A stretch of 64,000 nt of DNA from Pseudidiomarina sp. CB1. Lineage in GTDB: Bacteria > Pseudomonadota > Gammaproteobacteria > Enterobacterales > Alteromonadaceae. Of this stretch, positions 51,646 through 62,704 are shown in pieces; position 1 is the stretch's first letter; every line of letters begins with the position of its first letter. Made by a program: the position numbers and the translations under genes. Location: positions 558,001 to 622,000 of the forward strand of contig NZ_JANTPU010000001.1 of NCBI RefSeq assembly GCF_024752025.1, given 5' to 3'. The notes beneath the pieces were generated by a model that worked only from the letters and a program-made list of their open reading frames with translations, made no database searches and had not been told where the DNA came from.

Positions 51646-54024
51646 CTAGCTGTTTTTGGCTAAGTAGAGCCAGGTGTCGACGACGGTGTCTGGATTTAGT
51701 GACACAGAATCGATGCCTTGTTCTACGAGCCATTGGGCGAAATCGGCATGATCCGATGGTCCTTGCCCGCAAATACCGACATATTTGCCTTTTTTCTTCG
51801 CTGCCTGAATCGCCATGGCCAGCATCGCTTTCACTGCTTCATTACGCTCATCAAACAGATGCGCGATCACACCTGAATCACGATCAAGACCTAAAGTTAG
51901 CTGCGTCAAGTCGTTTGAACCGATGGAGAAACCATCAAAGATATCGAGGAACTGTTCCGCCAATAGCGCATTTGAAGGTAATTCACACATCATGATGACC
52001 CGCAAGCCATTCTCACCTTGCACCAAGCCTTCCTCAGCTAAAAGTTCGATGACCTTGCGACCTTCTTCAAGGGTTCGTACAAAAGGAATCATGATCTCAA
52101 CGTTGGTTAAGCCCATGTCATTGCGCACACGCTTAATCGCCTCGCACTCCATCGCAAAGCAGTCACGAAACTCTTCTGAGATATAGCGTGATGCTCCGCG
52201 GAAACCTAGCATAGGATTCTCTTCGTGCGGTTCATACTGACGACCGCCAAGCAGATTCGCATATTCGTTCGACTTGAAGTCCGACATGCGCACAATGACA
52301 CGCTCCGGTGAGAACGCCGCACCCAATGTCGCAATACCTTCGGTGAGCTTGGTTACGTAGTACTCGCGTGGCGACTCATAACCAGCGATAAAAGTACTAA
52401 TTTGCTGTTTTAATTCATCACTTTGCTGGTCAAAGTTCAGCAATGCTTTCGGGTGCACGCCAATCATTCGATTAATGATAAATTCTAACCGAGCAAGCCC
52501 AACGCCGGCATGCGGTAAACCGGCAAAATCGAAAGCGCGGTCCGGGTTACCAACATTCATCATAATCTTCAACGGCAAGTTAGGCATATCACCAATGTCC
52601 GAACGACTCACGTCGAACTGCAATTCGCCTTGGTAGATGTAGCCGGTATCCCCTTCTGCACAGGATACAGTAACTGCTTGACCAGCTTTAATTAAGGCAG
52701 TCGCATCGCCACAACCGACAACCGCTGGAATCCCTAATTCACGAGCTATAATTGCCGCATGGCAGGTACGCCCACCGCGATTGGTGACGATGGCCGCCGC
52801 ACGCTTCATGATCGGTTCCCAATCAGGATCCGTCATATCCGTCACTAACACGTCGCCCGGTTGCACCTGATCCATTTCGGAAATGTCATTCAAAACACGA
52901 GCTACACCGGCGCCAATACGCTGACCAATGGCACGGCCGGTGGCGATGACATCACTCTTTTGCGCGAGGCTGAAACGTTCGACGGATTGACTATTCTTAT
53001 TTGACTGAACGGTTTCGGGGCGCGCTTGCACAATATACAGCTTACCGTCGATACCATCTTTTGCCCATTCGATGTCCATTGGGCGACCATAGTGCTGTTC
53101 AATAATTACCGCCTGGCGAGCCAACGCTTCAACTTCTTCATCGCTAACGGAGAATGAAGCCCCCTGCGCGGCAGGAATATCTACGATAGATGTTTGTTTG
53201 CCGTGTTCTGGACTGTCTGAATAGACCATTTGGATTTTCTTACTACCCAAGTTACGGCGCAAAACTGCGGGTTTGTTAGCCTTCAAAGTGGGCTTATGAA
53301 CATAGAATTCATCGGGGTTCACAGCACCCTGCACCACCATTTCACCCAAGCCGAAACTTGAGGTAATAAATACGACATCATTAAAACCAGACTCGGTATC
53401 GATAGTGAACATTACGCCGGACGCGGCAATGTCACTACGCACCATGCGCTGAATCCCCGCTGAAAGCGCGACGCCGCGATGATCATAGCCTTGATGTACG
53501 CGATAGGAAATTGCGCGGTCATTAAACAAAGAAGCAAAGACGTGTTTGATGGCTTCCATGATGGCATCGATACCACGTACATTAAGAAAGGTTTCTTGTT
53601 GACCTGCAAACGATGCATCCGGCATATCTTCTGCTGTTGCCGAACTTCGCACGGCAAAGCTGACTTCGCTATTACCACCACTGAGCGCTTCATAGGCTTC
53701 GCGAATCGCTTGATCTAAGGCTGGCTGGAAAGGCGTCTCGATCACCCACTGACGGATTTGTTGCCCAGCTTCGGCTAAGGCTTTTACATCATTGGTATCG
53801 AGGTCATCAAGCAAGCTATGAATACGCTCATTTACGCCTGATTGTTCGAGGAATTCGTTAAAGGCTTCAGCAGTCGTCGCAAAACCGTTGGGAACTTCAA
53901 CCCCAGCGCCTGCAAGGTTACTAATCATTTCACCAAGCGACGCGTTTTTACCTCCCACGCGCCCTACATCGTTCATCCCTAAGTGATCATACCAAAGTAC
54001 GTAGTCGGTTACGGTTTGTTGCAC
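51646..54024 (-). CDS. ppsA: Phosphoenolpyruvate synthase
   Basis: This 792-residue enzyme makes PEP from pyruvate and ATP, the entry to gluconeogenesis. The phosphohistidine His422 lies in [17 protein letters not shown] (His421 in E. coli), and the N-terminal nucleotide-binding part has [12 protein letters not shown]. The C-terminal PEP-binding region has [16 protein letters not shown] and [11 protein letters not shown]. The length matches PpsA (792). It is divergent from ppsR, its own regulatory enzyme, with 104 bases between. Confidence 0.97.
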   Translation of the reverse strand: MQQTVTDYVLWYDHLGMNDVGRVGGKNASLGEMISNLAGAGVEVPNGFATTAEAFNEFLEQSGVNERIHSLLDDLDTNDVKALAEAGQQIRQWVIETPFQPALDQAIREAYEALSGGNSEVSFAVRSSATAEDMPDASFAGQQETFLNVRGIDAIMEAIKHVFASLFNDRAISYRVHQGYDHRGVALSAGIQRMVRSDIAASGVMFTIDTESGFNDVVFITSSFGLGEMVVQGAVNPDEFYVHKPTLKANKPAVLRRNLGSKKIQMVYSDSPEHGKQTSIVDIPAAQGASFSVSDEEVEALARQAVIIEQHYGRPMDIEWAKDGIDGKLYIVQARPETVQSNKNSQSVERFSLAQKSDVIATGRAIGQRIGAGVARVLNDISEMDQVQPGDVLVTDMTDPDWEPIMKRAAAIVTNRGGRTCHAAIIARELGIPAVVGCGDATALIKAGQAVTVSCAEGDTGYIYQGELQFDVSRSDIGDMPNLPLKIMMNVGNPDRAFDFAGLPHAGVGLARLEFIINRMIGVHPKALLNFDQQSDELKQQISTFIAGYESPREYYVTKLTEGIATLGAAFSPERVIVRMSDFKSNEYANLLGGRQYEPHEENPMLGFRGASRYISEEFRDCFAMECEAIKRVRNDMGLTNVEIMIPFVRTLEEGRKVIELLAEEGLVQGENGLRVIMMCELPSNALLAEQFLDIFDGFSIGSNDLTQLTLGLDRDSGVIAHLFDERNEAVKAMLAMAIQAAKKKGKYVGICGQGPSDHADFAQWLVEQGIDSVSLNPDTVVDTWLYLAKNS

Positions 54025-54128
54025 GTCAAGTTCCTCGTGGTTGGGGTCTTAAGCATGGCTGACCATTTTACACATATGCGCGGAAAAGGTTAAGATTCAT
54101 CAAGCATTTCTAGCCTGAGAATCCATTC

Positions 54129-54956
54129 ATGCGAACTATTTTCTATATATCAGACGGCACCGCCCTTACCGCTGAGGCCTTTGGTCGGGCTATGCTGTCG
54201 ATGTTTCCGTTAAAGATTGAGCACAAAACACTGGCTTTTATTGACTCCGAAGCGAAAGCAGAACAAGCCGTTAGCAAAATCAATGCGGCACACCAAGCGA
54301 CTGGTGAGCGCCCAATTATCTTTCATACTTTTGTGAGTTTAGAACTTAAACGCATTATTACCGGCTCAAGCGGCAGTTGTTACGACTTTCTCGACTATCT
54401 GGTCGAACCCTTAAGTCGTGAACTCGGTATCGATGCCCAACCTAAAACCAACCGTACCCATGGCATTCAGGAAAATGGTGGAATAAGAGACAGTTACGAT
54501 AGCCGTATCGAGGCCGTGAACTACTCTCTCGCGAATGATGACGGTAGTAACATTGCGGACTACGACCAAGCCGACATCATTTTATTAGGCGTTTCCCGCA
54601 CGGGAAAAACACCAACGAGTCTTTACTTAGCATTGCATTACGGAATCAAAGCGGCAAATTACCCCATCACTGAAGACGATGATATGGAAAATCTTCAGTT
54701 GCCTAAAGCTTTAAAGTTACATCGCCATAAAATTTTCGGGTTAACGCTAGAGCCACAGCGGCTCCATGAGATACGTAGCAAACGCCGCGAAGGTTCGCGC
54801 TATGCATCAATGCAGCAGTGTAGATTTGAATTACAAGAGGTCGAGAAAATGTATCGGCGTGAGGCCATTCCATTTCTCGATTCAACACGTTTTTCAGTGG
54901 AAGAAATTGCCGCTAAGATCCTCGCTGAGACGAATCTTGAGCGGCATCACTACTAG
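54129..54956 (+). CDS. ppsR: PEP synthase regulatory protein (bifunctional kinase/phosphorylase)
   Basis: This 275-residue PSRP protein inactivates PEP synthase by ADP-dependent phosphorylation of a threonine next to the catalytic histidine and reactivates it with phosphate. The P-loop [15 protein letters not shown] is around residues 156-170, and the N-terminus ([15 protein letters not shown]) is characteristic. The length matches E. coli PpsR (277). It is divergently paired with ppsA. Confidence 0.96.
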   Translation: MRTIFYISDGTALTAEAFGRAMLSMFPLKIEHKTLAFIDSEAKAEQAVSKINAAHQATGERPIIFHTFVSLELKRIITGSSGSCYDFLDYLVEPLSRELGIDAQPKTNRTHGIQENGGIRDSYDSRIEAVNYSLANDDGSNIADYDQADIILLGVSRTGKTPTSLYLALHYGIKAANYPITEDDDMENLQLPKALKLHRHKIFGLTLEPQRLHEIRSKRREGSRYASMQQCRFELQEVEKMYRREAIPFLDSTRFSVEEIAAKILAETNLERHHY

Positions 54957-54961
54957 GCTTA

Positions 54962-55780
54962 TTAGCTCTCTTTTTCAGCACTGGCACGCGCGTCAGTGCT
55001 TTCAAAGATTTTGTCTGCCGAGGCAGCTACAAAGCCTGTGTAGAGTTTGTTCGGTGCAATTTCATAACGCTTAGCAAATTCGTAGAAGCAACTTGGAATA
55101 ACTTTTTCCATGTCGCTAAAACGCACCGGCGCATGATCCGCCATGGTCGACGATTGCTCCAGATAAACATCTGGTGAACCCTTGATTTCCCCACCCGACG
55201 AGTTCAGACGAAAACCGGCGGTTTTAAGGGTTTCATTTACTTGTTCAAGCGACTCATAGTCCGGTAAATGATTCACGTTCACGGTAAAGTGATTGGCACG
55301 GAAACCAAACGCAGCCATCCACGCTGCATATTCACTTTCTTCAAGTAAACGCTCGTAGTCATTGCTGCTAATCTGCCAATGCGTCCCCGAATACAAGAAT
55401 TCAGACTGTTCTACTTTAGCAGGATCAATTTGCGCAACGAGCTCTTTAACGATGCCTTGCAATTCCGGCGAAAATTCTTCTACCAGCAATTCGCTAATAA
55501 AGATTTTCGGTAATGTTGGGTCATCGTGTTCAAAGTGCTTAGCTACAAGTCGCTTAGCTTCAAAATGATAATCTCCGCAAGCTTTGTAACCCATAGCTTC
55601 AAAATGCTTGGCTAAGGTCGCAAGACGTACAGGTGCCTGGTTAAAGGTACGAAACGCGACATGATCATTGATGATATCGCGCCCCTGCCCTAAAACCTGA
55701 TGTACTTTTGCTGCTGACGGAGTAAGTTTGATGTAATCGTTCCAAAGGTTCTCAAAAAACTGCTCAACCTGTTGTGACAT
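54962..55780 (-). CDS. DUF1338 oxygenase (HglS-like 2-oxoadipate dioxygenase)
   Basis: This 272-residue protein belongs to DUF1338, whose characterised member HglS converts 2-oxoadipate to D-2-hydroxyglutarate with iron and oxygen in lysine catabolism. Conserved metal-site candidates are His in INDHVAFRTF (about residue 40), His in FRANHFTVNVNH and Glu in CFYEFAKRY. It is shorter than the HglS of Pseudomonas putida, closer to the short bacterial subgroup, so the substrate is not certain. It converges on ppsR with five bases between. Confidence 0.75.
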   Translation of the reverse strand: MSQQVEQFFENLWNDYIKLTPSAAKVHQVLGQGRDIINDHVAFRTFNQAPVRLATLAKHFEAMGYKACGDYHFEAKRLVAKHFEHDDPTLPKIFISELLVEEFSPELQGIVKELVAQIDPAKVEQSEFLYSGTHWQISSNDYERLLEESEYAAWMAAFGFRANHFTVNVNHLPDYESLEQVNETLKTAGFRLNSSGGEIKGSPDVYLEQSSTMADHAPVRFSDMEKVIPSCFYEFAKRYEIAPNKLYTGFVAASADKIFESTDARASAEKES

Positions 55781-55807
55781 ATACTACTAAAACCTCGAAA
55801 ATGTCAG

Positions 55808-57166
55808 TTAACCGCGGCCTTGACGTGCCTCACGGAGAGAATCTGCCACCAAGAATGCAAGTTCCAAAACTTGGTCGGCATTCAAACGCGGATCGCACTG
55901 CGTGCGATAGCGTTGCGTCAAATCTTGTTCACTAATCTGATAAGCACCACCAGTGCATTCAGTCACGTCTTCGCCAGTCATCTCTAGATGAACGCCACCT
56001 GGATAGGTGCCTTCTGCTTGATGAACTGCGAAGAACTGGCGTAACTCCTGATGTATGGCGTCAAAGTTACGGGTTTTCAAGCCATTCTCTGCTTTCACCG
56101 TGTTGCCATGCATCGGATCGCTCGACCACACCACGTGACGCCCTTCACTTTTAACCTTGCGCACGATAGCAGGCAAGGCAGCCGCTAAATTCTCGGCACC
56201 CATGCGCGTAATCAGCGTCATGCGACCTGGTTCATTTGCTGGGTTCAAGGCGTCTAATAACGCAATAACATCGTCTGGTTTAGTGGTCGGACCTATTTTA
56301 ACACCAATCGGGTTGTGAATGCCACGCATGAACTCAACATGGGCATGATCCAATTGCCGCGTGCGCTCGCCAATCCATACCATGTGCGCAGAGCAGTCAT
56401 AAGGTAACCCTGTCAACGTATCCGTGCGCGTTAGTGCTTCTTCATAAGGCAATAGCAACGCTTCATGCGAAGTGAATAACTGTGTTTCATGGATCGTGGC
56501 ATTAGTATCTGCAGTGATGCCTACAACTTCCATAAATTTCAGTGCTGATTGAATCTGCTCGGCAACCTGCAAATATTTATCTTTTAAAGGATTTGCTGCA
56601 ACAAAACTCATGTTCCACTTATGCACTTTATGCAAATCCGCGAGACCACCCTGTGCAAAAGCGCGCAACAAGTTCAATGTCGCTGCCGAATGATGGTATG
56701 CCTGAACCATTCTTTGCGCATCTGGAACGCGTGCCGCTTCGGTAAATTCTGGCCCATTAATAATATCGCCGCGATAACTTGGTAACGCTATACCATCAAT
56801 GGTCTCTAAATCACTCGAACGTGGCTTCGCATATTGCCCAGCCATACGCGCCACTTTTGTCACTGGGCACGAACCGGCGAAAGTTAAAACAATCGCCATT
56901 TGCAGAATGACTTTAAAGGTGTCACGTATCTTTGGCGCATTAAAGTCAGCAAAAGACTCAGCGCAGTCGCCACCTTGCAATAAAAAGCCCTGCCCTTGGC
57001 TTACTTGTCCAAGTTGCCGTCTAAGCGCTCGAATTTCTTCGGCAAACACCAACGGTGGGAACATCTTTAGTTGTTGTTCAACGTTGTTAAGCTGTGCTTT
57101 GTCTGGGTAATTCGGCTGTTGTTGGATCGGTCTCTCGCGCCAACTACGCGCACTCCAGTTTGTCAT
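55808..57166 (-). CDS. Class II DAHP synthase
   Basis: This 452-residue enzyme joins PEP and erythrose 4-phosphate to start the shikimate pathway. It is the plant-like class II type, recognised by [46 protein letters not shown] and the metal-site [14 protein letters not shown]. The start at 57166 is preceded by AAGGATCATC. It lies 42 bases after htpX on the same strand. No leader peptide or trp/tyr operator was recognised. Confidence 0.93.
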   Translation of the reverse strand: MTNWSARSWRERPIQQQPNYPDKAQLNNVEQQLKMFPPLVFAEEIRALRRQLGQVSQGQGFLLQGGDCAESFADFNAPKIRDTFKVILQMAIVLTFAGSCPVTKVARMAGQYAKPRSSDLETIDGIALPSYRGDIINGPEFTEAARVPDAQRMVQAYHHSAATLNLLRAFAQGGLADLHKVHKWNMSFVAANPLKDKYLQVAEQIQSALKFMEVVGITADTNATIHETQLFTSHEALLLPYEEALTRTDTLTGLPYDCSAHMVWIGERTRQLDHAHVEFMRGIHNPIGVKIGPTTKPDDVIALLDALNPANEPGRMTLITRMGAENLAAALPAIVRKVKSEGRHVVWSSDPMHGNTVKAENGLKTRNFDAIHQELRQFFAVHQAEGTYPGGVHLEMTGEDVTECTGGAYQISEQDLTQRYRTQCDPRLNADQVLELAFLVADSLREARQGRG

Positions 57167-57208
57167 GATGATCCTTACTACTTCATTTTCATTTGATGAT
57201 TAACGTTG

Positions 57209-58081
57209 CTACAACTGTTCAAGAGCGGCAATACGTTTCGCTAAAGGTGGATGACTCATCAAAAGCTCACTCATACTGCGCTTGCTCTGGATTCCAAAAG
57301 CAACCATGCTGCCGTCAAGTTGTGACTCGTGAGCATTTTGCAGACGCCGTAATGCGCCAATCATTTTGTGTTTACCAACCAATTGTGCTGAACCATAGTC
57401 CGCTCGGTACTCGCGTTGACGCGAGAACCACATAACGATAATACTTGCGAGAATACCAAACACAACCTCTAAAACCATGACTATTCCAAAATAAGCCAAA
57501 CCACCCAGGCCTCGGCCGTCTGAGGAGTTACTGCGAGTGACATTATCAATTGCACCAGCGATCACACGGGCAAAGAAAATAACGAAGGTATTCACGACGC
57601 CTTGAATCAGCGTTAAAGTGACCATGTCGCCGTTAGCAATATGACTAATCTCATGAGCAAGCACAGCCTCGACCTCATCTTGGTTCATGCTTCGCATAAG
57701 CCCTGTGCTCACTGCAACAAGCGAGTTTTTCTTACTCGCTCCAGTAGCAAAAGCATTAGGCTCTGGTGAGTTATAAATCGCCACCTCAGGCATCGGTATT
57801 CCTGCCTGCTGCGCTTGCCGCGCAACCGTTTGTATCAGCCATTGCTCGGTTGTGTTGCGGGGCCGCTCAATGGTTTGCGCACCGACACTACGTTTAGCCA
57901 ACCATTTCGACATCGCCAACGAAATAAACGCGCCACCAAAACCAAACACTGCAGCAAAAACCAATAAGCCAGCGTAACTTGACGGGTCAACACCAAAAAC
58001 CGGCAGCACTAAGCTCATTACCACACTTAACACTAGCAAAATCGCTAGGTTTGTAGCTAAAAAAAGAACAACGCGTTTCAT
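57209..58081 (-). CDS. htpX: Membrane metalloprotease HtpX
   Basis: This 290-residue inner-membrane zinc protease degrades misfolded membrane proteins together with FtsH. Two N-terminal helices (residues 5-25 and 35-55) precede the zinc motif His143-Glu144-x-x-His147 (VLAHEISH), with a third ligand glutamate likely in [15 protein letters not shown] at 58081 gives the usual MKRVVLF start and has GAGG eight bases upstream; an in-frame ATG at 58147 would add 22 unlikely residues. The length matches E. coli (293). Confidence 0.95.
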   Translation of the reverse strand: MKRVVLFLATNLAILLVLSVVMSLVLPVFGVDPSSYAGLLVFAAVFGFGGAFISLAMSKWLAKRSVGAQTIERPRNTTEQWLIQTVARQAQQAGIPMPEVAIYNSPEPNAFATGASKKNSLVAVSTGLMRSMNQDEVEAVLAHEISHIANGDMVTLTLIQGVVNTFVIFFARVIAGAIDNVTRSNSSDGRGLGGLAYFGIVMVLEVVFGILASIIVMWFSRQREYRADYGSAQLVGKHKMIGALRRLQNAHESQLDGSMVAFGIQSKRSMSELLMSHPPLAKRIAALEQL

Positions 58082-58217
58082 GTACTCTACCTCTACATTT
58101 TCAACAACAGTTGTGATGTGCTTTATATGGTGTTTATTGTACCCCAATTCAATCGCACCACAGCTTAAATTTTGCTAATCTGACCGCACTTTAATTGCTG
58201 TAAATAAGGTATTTTAC

Positions 58218-58931
58218 ATGTCCACACAATTGCTCTTATGCTCAAGTTCAAAAGCTGGCGATAGTGCCTATCTAGAGCCCGTCATTCCGCATTTAAAAGA
58301 ACGCTTGGCAGCACCGAGCAACATCCTTTTCGTACCCTACGCCGGTGTTGGCATGAGCTACGATGACTACACCGCAAGAGTTGCTACCGCTCTAAATCCA
58401 CATGGTTATAAGGTAACCGGTTTGCATACCGAAGTTGATGCGCAAGCGGCGTGTCGCAATGCCGAAGCGATTTTAGTGGGCGGCGGTAACACTTTTCATC
58501 TACTCGCCCAGTTACAACACCAAAACTTAATCCCATCGATTCGTGCCGCTGTAGCAGCTGGAGTGCCTTACATAGGCTGGAGTGCCGGCTCAAATATTGC
58601 TGGTTTAAGCATTCGCACCACTAATGATATGCCGATTGTACAACCGCCTTCCTTCGATGCTTTGGCGTTAGTGCCTTTTCAACTTAACCCTCACTATAGC
58701 GACTATCAGCCGCCGGGCTTTCACGGTGAAACTCGTGATCAGCGCTTAGCGGAATTCATGATCGTAGCACCGCAAACCCCAGTACTGGCGATCCGAGAAG
58801 GCACTTCGTTAAAAGTTGACGGTAACCGAATGGTCTTACTGGGCGAAACAGATGGCTGTGTTTTCAGTTCTGGTCACAAAGCTGTACTGCCCCGTAATAG
58901 TGACATCAGCTCCTGGCTGGCAGGAAAATAA
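58218..58931 (+). CDS. pepE: Dipeptidase E (alpha-aspartyl dipeptidase)
   Basis: This 237-residue serine peptidase of family S51 hydrolyses N-terminal Asp dipeptides. The nucleophile serine lies in IGWSAGSNIAG, the catalytic histidine in NPHYSDYQPPGFHGETRDQRL, and GGGNTFHLL forms the oxyanion region. The length is close to E. coli PepE (229). Its last 58 bases are antisense to the end of bioD. Confidence 0.93.
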   Translation: MSTQLLLCSSSKAGDSAYLEPVIPHLKERLAAPSNILFVPYAGVGMSYDDYTARVATALNPHGYKVTGLHTEVDAQAACRNAEAILVGGGNTFHLLAQLQHQNLIPSIRAAVAAGVPYIGWSAGSNIAGLSIRTTNDMPIVQPPSFDALALVPFQLNPHYSDYQPPGFHGETRDQRLAEFMIVAPQTPVLAIREGTSLKVDGNRMVLLGETDGCVFSSGHKAVLPRNSDISSWLAGK

Positions 58932-59599
58932 CCGGCAACAGCTTTTGGGTTGGCGGTTTTTTGAAACGGTATACTCGCCAGTAAGGGGGCTTGATACTGC
59001 GTTTCAAGATAATCCGCCAACCATGATTCGTTTTCATCTGCCAACGCCATGGCTTCAGGCTGTGCTTGATTCGCCACCCAACCCACTAAATTTAAACCGC
59101 GTCGCTGAATTTCTGCAGCAGTTAACAGTGCATGGTTTAAACAACCCAACCGCATACCGACCACGAGTACAATGTTGCCGTGCACTGCCGTAGCGAAATC
59201 CGCAAGTGACTCCGTCGCATTCAATGGCACTAACCAACCGCCTGCACCTTCAATAAGCAGCAGGTCATGTTCGACTTCGATAAGTTCGTCATAGGCCGTT
59301 TGCAAGTCTGCGACCGTTAAATCGATGCCTTGCTGTTGAGCGGCAAGGTGTGGGGCTACGGGAGCGGACAAACAAATCGGGTTAATATTCCCATAGGCAA
59401 CAGGCCCGCAGGTCATCGCCTGTTCCAATTGCAGTGCGTCACTGTTACGCAGGCCAGCCCCAGTTGCGTCGGCGCCAGCAGCAACAGGCTTCATCGCTAA
59501 GGTTCGAAAATGACCTTCAGCTAACCGCTCTAGCAGCGCAGCACTGACTAGCGTCTTGCCAACATCGGTATCTGTTCCTGTTACAAATACGCAAGCCAT
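58874..59599 (-). CDS. bioD: Dethiobiotin synthetase
   Basis: This 241-residue enzyme closes the ureido ring of dethiobiotin from DAPA, CO2 and ATP. The P-loop GTDTDVGKT is at residues 8-16, and the loop MKPVAAGAD and LIEGAGGWLVPL are typical. It is slightly longer than E. coli BioD (225) because of its tail, which overlaps pepE by 58 bases. It is the last gene of bioBFCD, two bases after bioC. Confidence 0.95.
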   Translation of the reverse strand: MACVFVTGTDTDVGKTLVSAALLERLAEGHFRTLAMKPVAAGADATGAGLRNSDALQLEQAMTCGPVAYGNINPICLSAPVAPHLAAQQQGIDLTVADLQTAYDELIEVEHDLLLIEGAGGWLVPLNATESLADFATAVHGNIVLVVGMRLGCLNHALLTAAEIQRRGLNLVGWVANQAQPEAMALADENESWLADYLETQYQAPLLASIPFQKTANPKAVAGYFPASQELMSLLRGSTAL

Positions 59600-59601
59600 G
59601 T

Positions 59602-60396
59602 TTAATTTTCCTCAATAGGTTTTACACCTGACAACAGACCGATACGCCAATGCAGCTCAAGCATGCCATTGGCATTTCGGTGTTGCTCTAACGCTTGTTT
59701 TAGCCGTAAAAAACGCTCTCGTCCGTATAAACCGGTTGCGCTACGTGCGGTATAGTTTGCCCCAACGCCTTTAAGTTCATGCAGCATCGCCTCCACTGTG
59801 GGAAACTCTTGCACAATGTTCAACAGCTCGCAGTCGACCTGCCAGGGTAAACGTTGCACCTCGGTCATGAATGCAGAAAAGTCCAGCCATTGATTCGTGT
59901 GCCGCTGACCATCAACAGCAGTAAAACAATCACCCAAAGGTTGCAGTGAACCAGCAAGTACCGTCGACGCTGCAATTTGTGCGCCGGGTGCCAACACGCG
60001 ATACCACTCTGCAAGTAAAGCGGGTAAATCATTGCTCCACTGCATCGCTAAGTTACTAAACAGTAAGCCGACACTCTGCCTACGCAGAGGTAACTGCTCC
60101 ATGTCCGCAGCAACGAGGTTCATACTTGGATTATGGCGTTGCGCTTCGGTCAACATTGCGGGAGTAATATCCATACCGAGGTAATGACCGCCCAATTGAG
60201 AAAGTCTCTCCTGGTGATGTGCTGGGCCACAACCAAGGTCAAGCACCATTGATTCGGCTGCAACTAAAGGCCTTAAACGTTGTACTAAGGCGTCGGCGAT
60301 ACCTCGCTGCAGTCGATCGTAATGGGTATAGGTGCGCGCCGCGCGGGCAAAATAACGAGCAACCCGTTGTTTATCGTAAAGACTAATAGCTTTCAC
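59602..60396 (-). CDS. bioC: Malonyl-ACP O-methyltransferase BioC
   Basis: This 264-residue SAM-dependent enzyme methylates malonyl-ACP so that fatty acid synthesis can build the pimeloyl chain. Motif I is VLDLGCGPAHHQE, and FSNLAMQWSNDLPALLAEW is typical of BioC. Its start overlaps the bioF stop by four bases. The partner esterase BioH, which removes the methyl group, is not encoded in this window. Confidence 0.93.
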   Translation of the reverse strand: MKAISLYDKQRVARYFARAARTYTHYDRLQRGIADALVQRLRPLVAAESMVLDLGCGPAHHQERLSQLGGHYLGMDITPAMLTEAQRHNPSMNLVAADMEQLPLRRQSVGLLFSNLAMQWSNDLPALLAEWYRVLAPGAQIAASTVLAGSLQPLGDCFTAVDGQRHTNQWLDFSAFMTEVQRLPWQVDCELLNIVQEFPTVEAMLHELKGVGANYTARSATGLYGRERFLRLKQALEQHRNANGMLELHWRIGLLSGVKPIEEN

Positions 60397-61565
60397 GTCG
60401 CAAACTCCGCGTAACTGCGCTGCAATACCTGCACCAGCTGACGTATGTCATTTTCATGATGTGCCGCTGTTAGCGTTAGACGTAAACGGGCAGTTCCCTC
60501 GGGCACCGTCGGAGGCCGAATGGCACTACACCAGATACCAGCGTCGCGCAGTCGTTGACTCATCTGCAATGCTGCCCCATCACTACCGATACGTAACGTT
60601 TGGATGGCATGGCGCGATGAACACAGCGGTAGACCTGCAACTTGAGCGAGTTGCTGAAAGTACGCAACATTGGCGGCGAGCTTACTGCGTAAGTCGCTTC
60701 CCTCAGTACTGATAATAATTTCAATAGCAGCTTTAATCGCTGACGCTTGTGCAGGCGGCATCGCGGTCGAATAAATAAGTTCCGGACAGTAGTTCACTAA
60801 ATAATTAGCGCTAGCATCATCGGTCGCAACGGCACCACCTGCGACGCCACACGCCTTGCCAAAGGCTAAACTGATGAGGCCAACTTGTGCGACGGAGAAG
60901 TCTGCCGCTACGCTGCGCCCAGCGTCACCACAGACCCCGAAACCATGCGCATCATCAAGCATGACATCACAATGACCAGACCTAGCAAGTAGGCTGACCA
61001 AGGCATCGTTGGCCAGCGCATCACCATCCATACTAAAAATCGATTCGCTTATCAGTAGCGCGCTTTCAGGCTGCTTTCTCAACCAGCGCTCAGCTGTTGC
61101 CAAATCATTGTGTTGAAAGCGGCGCCAGCGTTGGCCACTGTGCTTTGCTCCTTGGAGCAAAGAAGCATGTGCCAACCGATCTAGATAAAGGTGGCTATAC
61201 AATGGCCCGAGCGTCGTCAACACACCAACGTTTGCCGCAAATGCAGAGTTAAACAACAGCACTCGGGGGCGCTGCAAAACCTCGCTGAGTAGCGCGCATA
61301 AGTCGGCATGGTGCTCGGTATAGCCAGTCACCAGCGCCGAAGCGCCTGCTCCTGCCGCGATGGCTTGCGCATAAGCACTAAGTACCTTGGGGTGGCGGCT
61401 TAAGCCCAAATAGTCATTACTGGAGAACTGCAAATACTTGGTTCCAGCAACAGCTATTTGCGTGGATGATAATGGTGTAACCGACTGTAATATCCGAGTT
61501 CGATCTTGCTCGGCGCGTTGCTCTAGCTGTTTTGCCATCGCCGCCATCACTGACTTTTGCAGCAT
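60393..61565 (-). CDS. bioF: 8-amino-7-oxononanoate synthase
   Basis: This 390-residue PLP enzyme condenses pimeloyl-ACP with alanine. The PLP lysine is Lys237 in AFGKACGVAGG (236 in E. coli), and DDAHGFGV holds the cofactor-binding Asp and His. The length matches E. coli BioF (384). It lies 14 bases after bioB and overlaps bioC by four bases. Confidence 0.96.
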   Translation of the reverse strand: MLQKSVMAAMAKQLEQRAEQDRTRILQSVTPLSSTQIAVAGTKYLQFSSNDYLGLSRHPKVLSAYAQAIAAGAGASALVTGYTEHHADLCALLSEVLQRPRVLLFNSAFAANVGVLTTLGPLYSHLYLDRLAHASLLQGAKHSGQRWRRFQHNDLATAERWLRKQPESALLISESIFSMDGDALANDALVSLLARSGHCDVMLDDAHGFGVCGDAGRSVAADFSVAQVGLISLAFGKACGVAGGAVATDDASANYLVNYCPELIYSTAMPPAQASAIKAAIEIIISTEGSDLRSKLAANVAYFQQLAQVAGLPLCSSRHAIQTLRIGSDGAALQMSQRLRDAGIWCSAIRPPTVPEGTARLRLTLTAAHHENDIRQLVQVLQRSYAEFAT

Positions 61566-61579
61566 ACGTAACGGCTCGA

Positions 61580-62623
61580 TTAACTAACTTCGTAATAACG
61601 CACAGGCTGAGCCTGCTCTTGCAAGGCATCTTCGATCACAGCCTCGTGGACATCATCACTGTAACCATCGTGTTGCAGCGGTTCGATACCTAAACGCGTG
61701 AACAGCAGCTGATCTTTGTCGGCTTCAGGGTTCGGCGTGGTTAACAAACGTTCACCATAAAAAATCGAGTTCGCGCCAGCAAAAAAGCACATCGCTTGCA
61801 GCTCATCACTCATGGTTTCGCGACCTGCGCTCAAACGGACAAAGGACGTCGGCATAATAATACGCGCGACCGCAATCGTGCGTACAAACTCGAATGGGTC
61901 CATGTCATCAAGTTCTGCGAATGGTGTGCCCTTCACCTTGACCAACATATTCACCGGGACGCTTTCTGGATGCTTCGGCAGGTTCGCTAATTGTTGTAAT
62001 AAACCGGCACGATCCGCGCGGCTCTCGCCCATTCCGACGATTCCACCGGCACAAACTTTCATACCCGCATCACGGACATTACTTAGTGTTTGTAAGCGAT
62101 CGTGATAGGTGCGTGTACTGATGATCTCGCCATAAAACTCCGGCGATGTATCAAGATTGTGATTGTAGTAATCAAGGCCCGCTTGCTGCAGCGCTTGAGC
62201 TTGCTCCGCTGACAGCATTCCCAAAGTCATACACGTCTCAAGGCCAAGCTTTTTCACGCCTTTGATCATTTCGATAACATAAGGCATATCGCGATCTTTG
62301 GGGTTACGCCATGCCGCCCCCATACAAAATCGACTGGCGCCTTGCGCTTTCGCTGCCTCGGCTTCGTGTAATACTTTCTCAACCGCCATCAAGCGCTCTC
62401 GGTCAACACCAGTATGGTAATGCGCACTTTGTGGGCAGTACTTACAGTCCTCAGGACAGGCCCCGGTTTTGATCGACAACAAGGTACTCACTTGCACTTT
62501 ATTACTGTCAAAATGTCGCCGATGAACTTGTTGCGCTTGAAACAATAAATCATTCATGGGTAGCGCAAATAGCGCTTCAATTTCTTCACGTTGCCAATCA
62601 TGGCGTAAGCTAGGGGTTGTCAT
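61580..62623 (-). CDS. bioB: Biotin synthase
   Basis: This 347-residue radical-SAM enzyme inserts sulfur into dethiobiotin. The [4Fe-4S] motif is Cys56-x3-Cys60-x2-Cys63 ([11 protein letters not shown]). The second-cluster cysteines and arginine lie further on ([25 protein letters not shown]). The length matches E. coli BioB (346). It is first in the leftward operon and divergent from bioA with 120 bases between. Confidence 0.97.
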   Translation of the reverse strand: MTTPSLRHDWQREEIEALFALPMNDLLFQAQQVHRRHFDSNKVQVSTLLSIKTGACPEDCKYCPQSAHYHTGVDRERLMAVEKVLHEAEAAKAQGASRFCMGAAWRNPKDRDMPYVIEMIKGVKKLGLETCMTLGMLSAEQAQALQQAGLDYYNHNLDTSPEFYGEIISTRTYHDRLQTLSNVRDAGMKVCAGGIVGMGESRADRAGLLQQLANLPKHPESVPVNMLVKVKGTPFAELDDMDPFEFVRTIAVARIIMPTSFVRLSAGRETMSDELQAMCFFAGANSIFYGERLLTTPNPEADKDQLLFTRLGIEPLQHDGYSDDVHEAVIEDALQEQAQPVRYYEVS

Positions 62624-62676
62624 GGGTCAATTCCAAATTTTTGCGTCGATCGTTGTTGAAGTTTTTATGCTCGAGA

Positions 62677-62704
62677 AGCATACCTTGATCAGGTAGACTG
62701 TCAA
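62677..62704 (-). promoter_or_regulatory. Probable bioB promoter
   Basis: On the minus strand a consensus -35 TTGACA (62699-62704) and TATGCT (62677-62682) are 16 bases apart, 54 bases before the bioB start. The -10 is one arm of the inverted repeat TATGCT-CGAGA-AGCATA (62666-62682). A BirA-type operator was not recognised. Confidence 0.55.

Noticed and set aside
51599-51772. N-terminal extension of YdiJ overlapping ppsA
   Set aside because: The residues are Arg-rich and unlike the family, and the strong ribosome site points to TTG at 51598.
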